Origin: DASUMF01 sp040510575
Lineage (GTDB): Bacteria; Actinomycetota; Acidimicrobiia; IMCC26256; DASPTH01
Assembly (NCBI GenBank): GCA_040510575.1
Contig: JBEVIU010000128.1
Span: forward strand, 1-11,482
DNA: 11,482 nt
Direction: 5' to 3'
Positions 1-6,921 of the stretch are shown piece after piece (the stretch's first letter is position 1; each line of letters opens with the position of its first letter). The translations under genes were made by a program, and so were the position numbers. The notes below the pieces were generated by a model. That model was given only the letters and a program-made list of their open reading frames with translations. It ran no database searches and had not been told where the DNA came from.

Positions 1-527
1 ACGTGGCGACTGCCGCCGCATCGGTGCCCGACCCCTCGAAGGTCGCGTTGCTGGCGCAGACCACGCTGTCGCTCAACGACTGGCAGGGCGTGATGGCAAA
101 GGCGCGCGACCAGTTCCCGGATCTGTGGACCGCGTCGCGCAACGATCTCTGCTTCGCGACCACGAACCGTCAGCAGGCGCTGCGCGAGATCGCCACCCGC
201 GCCGACGCCATCGTGGTGATCGGCAGCGCCAACTCGTCGAACACGATCGCGCTCGCCAAGGTGGCGCGCGACGCGGGATGCGAGCGGGTGGTGCGCGTCG
301 ACGGCCCCGACGAGATCGACGACGCGGTGCTCGGCGATGCGGCGGTCGTCGGCGTCACCGCGGGGGCCAGCGCGCCCGAGGACCTCGTGCAGGCGGTGAT
401 CGCGAGACTCGCGCCCCGTGACGGCGTCGAGATCGTGCACGTGACCGATGAAGACGAGTACTTCCCTCCCCCGCGCGATCTGCGCGAGCTTGCCGCTCGC
501 GGCGACCTCAGAGCACGCGGAGCGTGA
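1..527 (+). CDS. ispH: 4-hydroxy-3-methylbut-2-enyl diphosphate reductase (IspH/LytB), C-terminal part, 5' end off window
   Basis: IspH is the last enzyme of the MEP isoprenoid pathway; it reduces HMBPP to IPP and DMAPP using an iron-sulfur cluster. The visible part is about 174 residues (the family is usually about 310-330), and the frame is open to position 1, so the N-terminal half with the first two cluster cysteines lies outside the window. Visible family motifs are AQTTLS near residue 19, the third cluster cysteine in NDLCFATTNRQ (residue 50), the substrate-contact block VIGSANSSNT (72-81) and GVTAGASAPE (117-126). The GTG at position 3 is not the true start, because these motifs belong to the middle of the protein. 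The stop at 525-527 lies inside the 3' end of the convergent CPBP gene, a 20-nt tail-to-tail overlap. Identification is confident; only completeness is unknown. Confidence 0.95.
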   Translation, partial: VATAAASVPDPSKVALLAQTTLSLNDWQGVMAKARDQFPDLWTASRNDLCFATTNRQQALREIATRADAIVVIGSANSSNTIALAKVARDAGCERVVRVDGPDEIDDAVLGDAAVVGVTAGASAPEDLVQAVIARLAPRDGVEIVHVTDEDEYFPPPRDLRELAARGDLRARGA

Positions 528-1611
528 GCACCAGGAACGTGAGCACCACCGCCACGAGATTGAAGGCGGCGTGCGCGAGCATGCCCGGCCCGAGCCGGTG
601 CGAGTGCCACCGCAGCACACCGAGCACCAGCCCGGCGATCGCGATCACCACGAACGTGACCGCAAACGTCCGTGCCGTCATCCCGACCTGGTAGTGCACC
701 GCGCCGAACGCGATCGCCTGCACCACGACCGCCACCCGGGCGCCGTAGCGCGACCGCAACACGCCCTGCACCAGGCCCCGGAAGAACAGCTCTTCGAAGA
801 ACGGCGCGCCCACCACCACGAAGAGACCCACCACGATCATCGCCAGGACGCTCGGGCGATTCTGGTCGAGGAGTGACGTTCCCTCGCCGTAGCTCTCGTC
901 GGGCAAGAGGAGGATGAGCGCAGCCGCCGCCGCGGCGCCGGCGACCCGCGCCGCGATCGACGCGACCACGCCGGTGCTCAGATCCGACCACCGCAGGCGC
1001 ACCAGGCCCAGGTCGCGCAACGAGCCGGTGCCGTAGCGACGCACCGCGAACACACACGCGCCGAGGAGGCCGGTCCACAGCCCGACGCCGCTCAGCACGA
1101 GGGGCACCACGGAGCGCTTCGACGCACCCAGGGCCAGCGCGAGGAGCACCAGGCCGACGCTCAGTGCCTCGCCACCGATGAACCCGAAGAGTGCGACGAC
1201 CCCACCGCCGCGCAGTGCGACCTCGCCCTCGTCGCCCGCTGTGCGGTCGGCCGGCGGGAACCACGGTCGATACGGCGGCGGGGCGGGTTCGGTGAACGCG
1301 GTCCACCGGTGGCCGTCCCACCACCGCCAGGTCTCGGCATCTTCGGGATTCGGGTACCAGGCGGGCGCCGGACCGGCGCCTCCGTACCACGGTGCACCCG
1401 CGATCACGCCGGGTGCCGCCGCGCCGTTGAGGTAGGCCACGAGGTCGGCCACCTGTGCGCGCTGTTCGTCGGCCACCCACACCGCGGGGCCGCTCCAGGA
1501 GAGCGTGATGCCGCGCCGGCGGGCGAGCGTGTCGAGCGCGTGGCGCGACTCGGGTGGCCACGCCGCGAGGTCGTACGACGCGATCGGGCTGGTGTCGCTC
1601 GTCGTGCTCAT
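508..1611 (-). CDS. DUF2510 domain-CPBP intramembrane metalloprotease family protein
   Basis: This 367-residue membrane protein has three parts. Residues about 20-64 form a small soluble segment with a GIxLSW...VWVAD pattern, loosely like small alpha/beta domains seen before DUF2510 in actinobacteria (inference). Residues 82-108 are a DUF2510 motif (AWYPNPED ... WWDGHRWT). From about 135 onward there are roughly eight hydrophobic segments carrying the CPBP/Abi (CaaX protease-like) signature: EELFFR at 273-278, FGAVH at 302-306 and HAAFN at 347-351. The two glutamates, two histidines and the asparagine of the family are therefore all present, so it could be an active membrane protease; the substrate is unknown. 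The ATG at 1611 overlaps the DUF4190 stop (ATGA), which fixes the start better than the open frame reaching 1716. It is the last gene of the long minus-strand unit. No Shine-Dalgarno is visible, so translational coupling is likely. Confidence 0.88.
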   Translation of the reverse strand: MSTTSDTSPIASYDLAAWPPESRHALDTLARRRGITLSWSGPAVWVADEQRAQVADLVAYLNGAAAPGVIAGAPWYGGAGPAPAWYPNPEDAETWRWWDGHRWTAFTEPAPPPYRPWFPPADRTAGDEGEVALRGGGVVALFGFIGGEALSVGLVLLALALGASKRSVVPLVLSGVGLWTGLLGACVFAVRRYGTGSLRDLGLVRLRWSDLSTGVVASIAARVAGAAAAAALILLLPDESYGEGTSLLDQNRPSVLAMIVVGLFVVVGAPFFEELFFRGLVQGVLRSRYGARVAVVVQAIAFGAVHYQVGMTARTFAVTFVVIAIAGLVLGVLRWHSHRLGPGMLAHAAFNLVAVVLTFLVLTLRVL

Positions 1612-1949
1612 TCGAAGGCACCCGTGCCCGCCGACAGCAGGGCAACCGCGAACACGGTGAGGCCGGCATATCCCAGCACGAGCCCGGCGATGGCCATGCC
1701 GTTGCCGCGCTGCCATCCCCGCGACCGCTTGATCTGACTCAGCGAGATGTGCCCGAAGACGACCGCGAGCACCGCGCCGATCATCGTGATGAACAAGAGG
1801 CCCGAGACGAGCGCGGCGATGGCGAGGCCGTTCGTGCGGACGCGCACGGGTGGCGGGTAGGCCCGCACCGGCGCGAACGAGCCCCCTGGAAGCGACCCTT
1901 CGGAGAACGACCCTTCGGAGAACGACCCGGGCGACCCGCTCGCCGTCAC
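1608..1949 (-). CDS. DUF4190 domain small membrane protein
   Basis: This 113-residue protein has a Ser/Gly/Glu/Pro-rich cytosolic-looking N-terminus (1-38) and two hydrophobic segments (about 41-66 and 84-106). They are separated by a basic loop containing GHISLSQIKRS. The pattern NGLAIAALVSG ... GHISLSQIKR ... GNGMAIAGLVLGY is the DUF4190 signature, common in actinobacteria and of unknown biochemical role. The start is placed at GTG 1949, which overlaps the SDR stop (GTGA) and has GGGAA five bases upstream; reading further upstream in this frame gives only Arg-rich shadow sequence. The stop overlaps the ATG of the CPBP gene. The N-terminal SFSEG motif is duplicated perfectly at DNA level. 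Proline-rich or repetitive tails before DUF4190 are common, so the duplication need not affect function. Its tight coupling to the CPBP protein suggests, but does not prove, that they act together in the membrane. Confidence 0.85.
   Translation of the reverse strand: MTASGSPGSFSEGSFSEGSLPGGSFAPVRAYPPPVRVRTNGLAIAALVSGLLFITMIGAVLAVVFGHISLSQIKRSRGWQRGNGMAIAGLVLGYAGLTVFAVALLSAGTGAFE
1893..1928 (-). repeat. 15-bp perfect tandem repeat, 2.4 copies
   Basis: The plus-strand unit cgacccttcggagaa occurs at 1893-1907 and 1908-1922, followed by a further cgaccc. It lies in frame near the start of the DUF4190 gene and duplicates the pentapeptide SFSEG. The copies are identical, which suggests a recent or actively maintained slippage duplication. 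Confidence 0.95.
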
Positions 1950-2755
1950 TCGGCTTCCCAGCTCGCCTGCAGTCGGCGCATGCCGCCCAGCCAACGGTCG
2001 TAGTCGGACGCCTTGCGCCCGAAGTACTCGAGCACCTCGGGATGCGGCAACACGAGGAACCGCTCGTCGTGCACCGCGGCGAGCACCGCCTCGGCCACCG
2101 CGTCGGGCTCGAGCACGAGGCCCACCGACTGCATCCGCCCCTCCGAGATCACACCGTGGGACGCGGCCGTGGCGCCACCGGTGGTCATGCCGGTGCGAAC
2201 GTATTGCGGGCACACGCAGCTCACCCGGATGCCCGCGTTCCCGTACGTGACGGCGAGCCACTCCGCCAGGCCGACGACCGCGTGCTTCGTCACCGAATAG
2301 GGAAGGTCGCCGATCTGGGTGAGCAGACCCGCCGCCGACGCGGTGTGCACCAGGTAGCCCTCGCCCCGCTCGAGCATCCCGGGGAGCACAGCGCGCACGC
2401 CGTAGACGTGCGCGAGCACATTGGTCTCCCACGCACGCGCCCAGGCCGCGTCGTCGACCTCGGGGCCACCGCCGATCGCCACGCCGGCGTTGGCACAGAA
2501 GATCTCGACGGGGCCGTGCGCGTCGGCCGCGACCTGCACCAGGTGCTGCACCTGCGCCTCGTCACGGACGTCGCACTCGACCGCCAGGGCGCGCCCACCC
2601 GCGGCGTCAACGGCGGCCACGGTGTCACGTGCGCCGTCGGCGTCTCGGTCGGCGACCGCGACGATCGCGCCGGCCCGTGCCATCCGCTGCGCGAGCGCGC
2701 GGCCGATCCCCGATCCGGCGCCGGTGATCACCACGGAACGGCCGGCAACGTCCAT
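1946..2755 (-). CDS. SDR family NAD(P)-dependent oxidoreductase
   Basis: This 269-residue protein is a classical short-chain dehydrogenase/reductase. The Rossmann glycine motif TGAGSGIG is at 11-18, and an aspartate after the second strand (D36 in VADRD) favours NAD(H) over NADP(H). CDV lies at 61-63, the NAG motif at 89-91 (written CANAG) and the structural Asn at 112. The catalytic residues are Ser140 (HTAS), Tyr153 and Lys157 (YSVTK). The usual PG after the catalytic helix is CPQYVRTGM here. The C-terminal stretch with HPEVLEYF and DYDRWLGGMRR is a lid-like extension that I associate with actinobacterial SDRs of unassigned substrate. ATG 2755 starts 6 nt after the plsC stop without a visible Shine-Dalgarno; the end overlaps the DUF4190 start. 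Its position after plsC hints at lipid or ketone/alcohol metabolism, but the substrate cannot be read from sequence. Confidence 0.9.
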   Translation of the reverse strand: MDVAGRSVVITGAGSGIGRALAQRMARAGAIVAVADRDADGARDTVAAVDAAGGRALAVECDVRDEAQVQHLVQVAADAHGPVEIFCANAGVAIGGGPEVDDAAWARAWETNVLAHVYGVRAVLPGMLERGEGYLVHTASAAGLLTQIGDLPYSVTKHAVVGLAEWLAVTYGNAGIRVSCVCPQYVRTGMTTGGATAASHGVISEGRMQSVGLVLEPDAVAEAVLAAVHDERFLVLPHPEVLEYFGRKASDYDRWLGGMRRLQASWEAE

Positions 2756-2761
2756 CAGCGC

Positions 2762-3466
2762 TCAGTTGACCGGATCACCGGCACGGCGCTGGGCTTCGTC
2801 GAAGCAGCGTTGGAGCTCGCTGGTGAGCTCGTCGGTGAGCTTCGTCGCGGCGCGGCGACGCGAGCCTCCGGCGACGTCGACCGGGTGAAGCGGCTCGCCG
2901 ACCACCACCGCGACGCGATGGAAGTGCGGGAACTTCGCGCCCTTCGGAAGGATGTGCTCGCTTCCCCCGACGCCGACCGGCACGATCGGGACACCGAGCT
3001 TCACCGAGAGGTAGGCCGCGCCGTCGAAGAGCGGCGCGAGTCGGGGCCCGGCCGCCCGGGTGCCTTCGGGGAACAGCGCCACCGGATCGCCACCGCGCAG
3101 CACGGCCTCGAGCACCCGGAGCGCTCCTCGGTCGGCGGTGCCCCGCTCCACCGGCACCGCGCCGAGGCGACCGAACAGCCACTTCCCCACCGGGTTCCGC
3201 AGGAGCTCCTCCTTGGCCAGGAACCGGATCCGGCGCGTGGTCATGAACGAGGTGAATGGCACGTCGAGGATCGAGCGGTGCGTCGGAGCGACGATGTATG
3301 CCCCGGTCGCCGGCAGGTGCTCTGCACCGACGATCTGCGCCCGGAAGAGGGGCCGGAACGCAGCCATGACGATCACGCGCACGACGCGGTAGAAGCGCTC
3401 GTCGCGCACATCATCGCTGGTGTGGCCGCCGTTCGTCTGGCCGCCATTCAGAGAGCCGGCGTTCAT
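2762..3466 (-). CDS. plsC: 1-acyl-sn-glycerol-3-phosphate acyltransferase (PlsC family)
   Basis: The protein transfers an acyl chain to lysophosphatidic acid to make phosphatidic acid at the inner face of the membrane. It has 234 residues, normal for bacterial PlsC. All four acyltransferase motifs are visible: H63xxxxD68 (HRSILD), GAVPVERG at 102-109, FPEGTR at 132-137 and VPIVPVG at 159-165. A hydrophobic/basic stretch at about 25-45 could lie on the membrane. The start ATG 3466 overlaps the cmk stop (ATGA) and has GAGGA seven bases upstream (3474-3478), a good Shine-Dalgarno. The first 20 residues contain a Gly/Asn-rich near-repeat (NGGQT, NGGHT) outside the domain. Adjacency of cmk and plsC is common in several bacterial phyla. 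Specificity between lysophosphatidate and other acyl acceptors is not certain from motifs alone. Confidence 0.92.
   Translation of the reverse strand: MNAGSLNGGQTNGGHTSDDVRDERFYRVVRVIVMAAFRPLFRAQIVGAEHLPATGAYIVAPTHRSILDVPFTSFMTTRRIRFLAKEELLRNPVGKWLFGRLGAVPVERGTADRGALRVLEAVLRGGDPVALFPEGTRAAGPRLAPLFDGAAYLSVKLGVPIVPVGVGGSEHILPKGAKFPHFHRVAVVVGEPLHPVDVAGGSRRRAATKLTDELTSELQRCFDEAQRRAGDPVN
3419..3448 (-). repeat. 15-bp imperfect tandem repeat, 2 copies
   Basis: Plus-strand units at 3419-3433 and 3434-3448 match at 12 of 15 positions (core tggccgcc). They lie in frame at the start of plsC and encode NGGQT and NGGHT, upstream of the acyltransferase domain. Confidence 0.7.
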
Positions 3467-4128
3467 CCGCTCATCCTCGCATGGGCCACGACCAGCGCGA
3501 TGACCTCGTCGGCACCGAGCGCGCTGGTGTCGATCACCAATGCGTCGGGTGCCGCATCCTCGGGTCGCACCGCGCGCCCGAGCGTGGCGTCGGCCCGGTC
3601 GCGCGTGTCGATCGCGGCCTGCACGTCGTCGACGGCCGTGGCGCGATCGGCGTCGGCCTCGTCGCGGTGCCGGCGCGCGGCGCGCACGTCGTCGCGTGCG
3701 GTGAGGAACACCTTGACCGGCGCGTCGGGCAGGACGACGGTGCCGATGTCGCGCCCTTCGACCACGCCACCGTCGTGCTCCTCGACCCAGGCCCGTTGGC
3801 GGGCGACGAGGAGCGCGCGCACGGGAGGGTGTGCGGCGACCGTCGACACCGCGCCGGTGACCTCCGGGCCCCGGATCGAGGCCGACACGTCGCGGCCGTC
3901 GAGCCGCACGATCCCGTTGTCGAGCTCCACCACGGCCCGCTCGGCCACTGCGGTCACGGCATCGGCATCGCCGAGCGCCACACCCGCGTCGAGTGCCGCC
4001 AGCGTGACCGACCGGTACATCGCCCCGGTGTCGAGGGTGTGGAGACCGAGGGCTGCGGCGACGCCGCGCGCCACCGTCGACTTGCCGGAGCCCGCCGGGC
4101 CGTCGAGCGCGATCACCCGCGCGGTCAT
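3463..4128 (-). CDS. cmk: (d)CMP kinase
   Basis: Cytidylate kinase phosphorylates CMP and dCMP with ATP. The protein has 221 residues, the usual length. Walker A is GPAGSGKST at 10-18; DTGAMYR at 33-39 and SIRGPEV at 84-90 belong to the CMP-binding region; EGRDIGT at 124-130 carries the conserved Arg126-Asp127; the Arg-rich lid spans about 145-176. The C-terminal signature, normally RDxxDSxR...SPL, is here RDRADATLGRAVRP (176-189). Ser is replaced by Ala and about two extra residues sit before the arginine. The downstream DALVIDTS (195-202) is normal. Both ends are stop-start overlaps: ATG 4128 overlaps the aroA stop, and the TGA overlaps the plsC start. Identity is firm; the altered signature is the only oddity. 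Confidence 0.95.
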   Translation of the reverse strand: MTARVIALDGPAGSGKSTVARGVAAALGLHTLDTGAMYRSVTLAALDAGVALGDADAVTAVAERAVVELDNGIVRLDGRDVSASIRGPEVTGAVSTVAAHPPVRALLVARQRAWVEEHDGGVVEGRDIGTVVLPDAPVKVFLTARDDVRAARRHRDEADADRATAVDDVQAAIDTRDRADATLGRAVRPEDAAPDALVIDTSALGADEVIALVVAHARMSG

Positions 4129-5444
4129 CCGGCGCGTCCGGTGAGCGCCGCGAGGTCAGCGAGGAACTCGGGGTACGAGACGGTGGCGGCACTCCACCCG
4201 GCCACCGTGGATTCGCCGTCGAGCGCGTGCGCCGACACCGCGGCAGCCATCGCGATCCGGTGGTCACGATGGCTGGCGAACTGCCCGGGGTGCGGCGCGC
4301 CACCGCGGATGCGCAGCCCGTCGGCCTGTGCTTCGACGCCGACGCCGAGACCGCTCATCAGCTCCGCGACGGTTGCGATGCGGTCGCTCTCCTTCACGCG
4401 CAGCTCGGCGGCGTCGGTGATCTCGGTGACGCCGTCGGCGAACGCGGCCGCCACCGCGAGGACGGGGATCTCGTCTTGGACCAGCGGGATCTCGTCGCCG
4501 CCGATCGCCGTCGCGTGCAGCGCGCCGGCGACGATCCGGAGCTCACCGACCGGCTCGCCCAGCTCCTCGCCTGTCGGCGTGACCTCGATCGATGCCCCCA
4601 TGCGGCGCAGCACGTCGACGAAGCCGATGCGGGTCGGGTTGAGCGCAACCCCCTCGATCGTGATGTCCGAGCCTGGCGTGATCGTTGCGGCAACCGACCA
4701 GAACGCCGCTGACGACGGGTCGCCGGGCACCCGGAGCTCGAAGGGACGCGGCGCGCCCGCCTCGACCCGCAGCGTGCGCCCCGCGAGCGACGCTGGCATC
4801 GACACTGGGGCACCGAGGGCGGCGAGCATGCGCTCCGTGTGGTCGCGACTCGGTGCCGGCTCGCTGATCTCGGAGGTGCCGTGCGCCTGGAGCGCAGCGA
4901 GCACGATCGCGGTCTTCACCTGCGCGCTCGCGACGGGCAGCGTGTACACCGCGCGCTGCAGCGCGCCGCCACGCACGACGACCGGTGCCCGCGTTCCGTC
5001 GGCGCGGCCGTCGATGCGCGCGCCCATCGCCCGGAGCGGGTCGATCACCCGCGCCATCGGCCGCGCGCGGAGGCTGTCGTCACCGGACAGCACGGTCAGG
5101 AACGGCCGACCCGCGAGCAGGCCGATCAGCGTGCGCATCGTCGTACCCGAGTTGCCGCAGTCGAGTACGCCTGAGGGCTCGCGCAGGGCGTCGACCCCAC
5201 GACCGCCGACCGTGACCCCGTCGTCGGTCTCGGTGATCGTGACACCGAGTTGCCCGAGGATGGCGGCGGTGCAACGCACGTCGTCGCCGCGCGCGAGCCC
5301 GTGGATGAGCGAGTCGCCGTCGGCCATCGCCGCGAACAGAAGCGCGCGGTGCGAGATGCTCTTGTCGCCGGGCACCCGGACGCGCCCCCGGAGGGGCGCC
5401 GCGCCGCCGAACGCGACCGAGTCGGCGGCGGCCGCGTCCGTCAT
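4125..5444 (-). CDS. aroA: 3-phosphoshikimate 1-carboxyvinyltransferase (EPSP synthase)
   Basis: EPSP synthase joins phosphoenolpyruvate to shikimate-3-phosphate, the sixth step of the shikimate pathway. The 439-residue length and two-domain pattern are standard. Visible motifs are GDKSISHR at 26-33, LDCGNSGTTMR at 94-104, RPMARV at 128-133, SAQVK at 173-177, RDHTE at 200-204, NPTR at 269-272, the catalytic Asp324 in VQDEIP, KESDRI at 351-356 and HRDHRIAM at 392-399. GDKS, SAQxK, RxHxE and NxTR together are the motif set used to define class II EPSP synthases, the group containing glyphosate-tolerant enzymes. Gly100, at the position often Ala in the strongly tolerant CP4 type, is retained, so tolerance cannot be assumed. 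It overlaps tyrA upstream and cmk downstream by ATGA. Confidence 0.97.
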   Translation of the reverse strand: MTDAAAADSVAFGGAAPLRGRVRVPGDKSISHRALLFAAMADGDSLIHGLARGDDVRCTAAILGQLGVTITETDDGVTVGGRGVDALREPSGVLDCGNSGTTMRTLIGLLAGRPFLTVLSGDDSLRARPMARVIDPLRAMGARIDGRADGTRAPVVVRGGALQRAVYTLPVASAQVKTAIVLAALQAHGTSEISEPAPSRDHTERMLAALGAPVSMPASLAGRTLRVEAGAPRPFELRVPGDPSSAAFWSVAATITPGSDITIEGVALNPTRIGFVDVLRRMGASIEVTPTGEELGEPVGELRIVAGALHATAIGGDEIPLVQDEIPVLAVAAAFADGVTEITDAAELRVKESDRIATVAELMSGLGVGVEAQADGLRIRGGAPHPGQFASHRDHRIAMAAAVSAHALDGESTVAGWSAATVSYPEFLADLAALTGRAG

Positions 5445-6538
5445 CCGAGGACCGTCCGGCCGACGTGGTAGCCGTCGGCCACGAGCGCGTGCTCGAACGT
5501 GTCGGCGCCCGACGCCGGCACGACGCAGATCACGACGCCGCGGTTGCCCTCGAGCGAGTGCGCCATCTCGAAGTCGATGATGTTGACGCCGAGGCGCGCC
5601 GCGATGGTGGTGACCTCGGCCAGTTGACCGGGTTCGTCGGGGATCGGGATGCGCAGCTCCACCAGCGGCTCGTCCGCCGGGAGCCCGGTGGGCAGGTTGC
5701 GCCGGGCCCGGCGCGCATCTTCGAGCAGTTCGCGCAGCGCATCGCGATCGCCGCCCGACACGAACGCCCGCACCTGCATCAGCGCGGTGAGGTAGCCGTC
5801 GAGCGCGGTGACGATCGCATCGCGGTTGGCCACGCAGATGTCGGGCCAGATGCCCGGATGGCCCGACGCGATGCGGGTCATGTCGCGGAACCCACCCGCG
5901 GCGAGGCGCAGCATCACGGCGTGACGGTCGCTGCCCGCGTCGGCCACGTTCATCAACGTCGACGCCGCGAGCTGCGGCACGTGGCTGACCACCGCGACGA
6001 GCGCGTCGTGGATGTCGGGCGCCAGGGCGATGGTGTCCGCGCCGAGCTCCCCCACCGCGGTGCGCACCGCGGCGAAGGCGGCCGGATCGGTTGTCGGTGT
6101 GGGGGTGAGCACCCAGGTGGCGCCGGCGAACAGGTCGACGCGCGCGCCGTCGAGCCCTTCCTGCTCGGAGCCGGCCATCGGATGACCACCGACGAATCGA
6201 CCCGCGAGCTCGGGACGGGCCGCTTCGACCGCGGCCACGACGGGCCCCTTCACCGATCCGACGTCGGTGACGAGTGGCGCGCCGGCGTCGAGAGCCTCGA
6301 TCACCACGTCGGCCACCGAGCCGACCGGCACCGCCACCACCACGAGGTCGACGCGCGCCACCGCCTCGACCATGGTCGAAGCGAGGAGGTCGATGGCACC
6401 GAGATCCCGGGCGCGTTCCGCGCGCTCGCGGTCGGGGTCGAAGCCGAGCACCTCGGAACCGGCGCGTCGGAACGCGAGACCGACCGAGCCTCCGATCAGC
6501 CCGGTGCCGACGAGGGCGACGCGGCGGGGAGCAGCCAT
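5441..6538 (-). CDS. tyrA: Prephenate dehydrogenase with C-terminal ACT domain
   Basis: TyrA oxidatively decarboxylates prephenate to 4-hydroxyphenylpyruvate, the tyrosine precursor. The protein has 365 residues. The N-terminal Rossmann fold carries GTGLIGGS at 11-18, and Asp34 after the second strand indicates NAD+. The prephenate dehydrogenase motif GGHPMAGSE is at 117-125, the conserved catalytic-site His in SHVPQ at 185-189, and GFRDMTRIAS at 216-225. Residues about 291-360 (LVELRIPIPDEPGQLAE...) form an ACT domain, which in this family usually mediates tyrosine feedback inhibition (family knowledge, not shown here). No chorismate mutase is fused; that activity is supplied by the separate AroH gene six bases upstream. 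The start ATG 6538 lacks an obvious Shine-Dalgarno. The stop overlaps the aroA start. Confidence 0.95.
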   Translation of the reverse strand: MAAPRRVALVGTGLIGGSVGLAFRRAGSEVLGFDPDRERAERARDLGAIDLLASTMVEAVARVDLVVVAVPVGSVADVVIEALDAGAPLVTDVGSVKGPVVAAVEAARPELAGRFVGGHPMAGSEQEGLDGARVDLFAGATWVLTPTPTTDPAAFAAVRTAVGELGADTIALAPDIHDALVAVVSHVPQLAASTLMNVADAGSDRHAVMLRLAAGGFRDMTRIASGHPGIWPDICVANRDAIVTALDGYLTALMQVRAFVSGGDRDALRELLEDARRARRNLPTGLPADEPLVELRIPIPDEPGQLAEVTTIAARLGVNIIDFEMAHSLEGNRGVVICVVPASGADTFEHALVADGYHVGRTVLG

Positions 6539-6544
6539 GACCAG

Positions 6545-6910
6545 CTACTGCGGGAGATCAGGACGCAGCATGGTCGCGCCCTCGAGGAACACATGCTGGA
6601 GCTCGGCGCGGGGCCGATCGCTGTAGCAGTGGATCATCACACGGATGCAGCGCGGCAGACCGTGCGGCACGTCCTGTTCCTGTGCGCCCATCAACGCGAC
6701 GTCGTCGAGGGACAGTGCGGCACGCGCCGCACTGGCCGGGAACTCCGCGTGGAGGTCGGGCGTGGCGGTGAACAGCATGCTCACCACCGACTCGTTCGTG
6801 AGCCCGTTGCGGGCGAACAGCTCCTTCACGAGGCGGGTGGTCTTGGCGTCGATCTCCGCCTTGGAGTCCTCGTCGCAGGTGATCGCGCCCCGCAGCGCCT
6901 GGAGTTTCAC
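6545..6910 (-). CDS. aroH: Chorismate mutase, AroH (Bacillus subtilis monofunctional) type
   Basis: The enzyme rearranges chorismate to prephenate, feeding TyrA encoded just downstream. The 121-residue protein aligns without gaps to my recollection of B. subtilis AroH through residue 90. It keeps Arg7 (LRGAI), ATPDLHAEFP around 49-58, Glu78 (AQEQD), and Cys88-Ile89-Arg90 (RCIRVM), the active-site residues. Two active-site positions differ: the Cys75 position is Gly and Tyr108 is Phe (HVFLEGA). The C-terminal LRPDL is normal. The start is GTG 6910, 11 nt after the pseudouridine synthase stop, and matches the family N-terminus; no good Shine-Dalgarno is visible. The stop is TAG at 6545-6547. 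This fold is the trimeric AroH type, not the all-helical AroQ type. Confidence 0.95.
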   Translation of the reverse strand: MKLQALRGAITCDEDSKAEIDAKTTRLVKELFARNGLTNESVVSMLFTATPDLHAEFPASAARAALSLDDVALMGAQEQDVPHGLPRCIRVMIHCYSDRPRAELQHVFLEGATMLRPDLPQ

Positions 6911-6921
6911 GCCGACGGAGA

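Noticed and set aside
514..526. Hairpin CACGC-GGA-GCGTG at the ispH stop as a terminator
   Set aside because: The stem is only 5 bp with a 3-base loop and no T-tract, and it lies within two overlapping coding sequences; it is expected by chance in such DNA.
170..1669. A 499-codon open frame on the minus strand
   Set aside because: It overlaps ispH in antisense and the CPBP gene in another frame. The product is Arg-rich without domain signal, while the competing frames have clear motifs.
1612..1716. An N-terminal extension of the CPBP protein to an ATG at 1716
   Set aside because: The added 35 residues are Arg/His/Cys-rich and overlap the DUF4190 coding sequence. The ATGA overlap at 1608-1611 gives a better start.
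1850..4144. A 764-codon open frame on the plus strand
   Set aside because: It lies antisense to the SDR, plsC and cmk genes, which have complete family motifs. Its product is Arg/His/Glu/Ala-rich with no recognisable domain, as expected for a shadow frame in GC-rich DNA.
3481..5580. A 699-codon open frame on the plus strand
   Set aside because: Antisense to cmk and aroA. The composition is Ser/Ala/Arg/Pro-rich, with no motif and no ribosome binding site of note.
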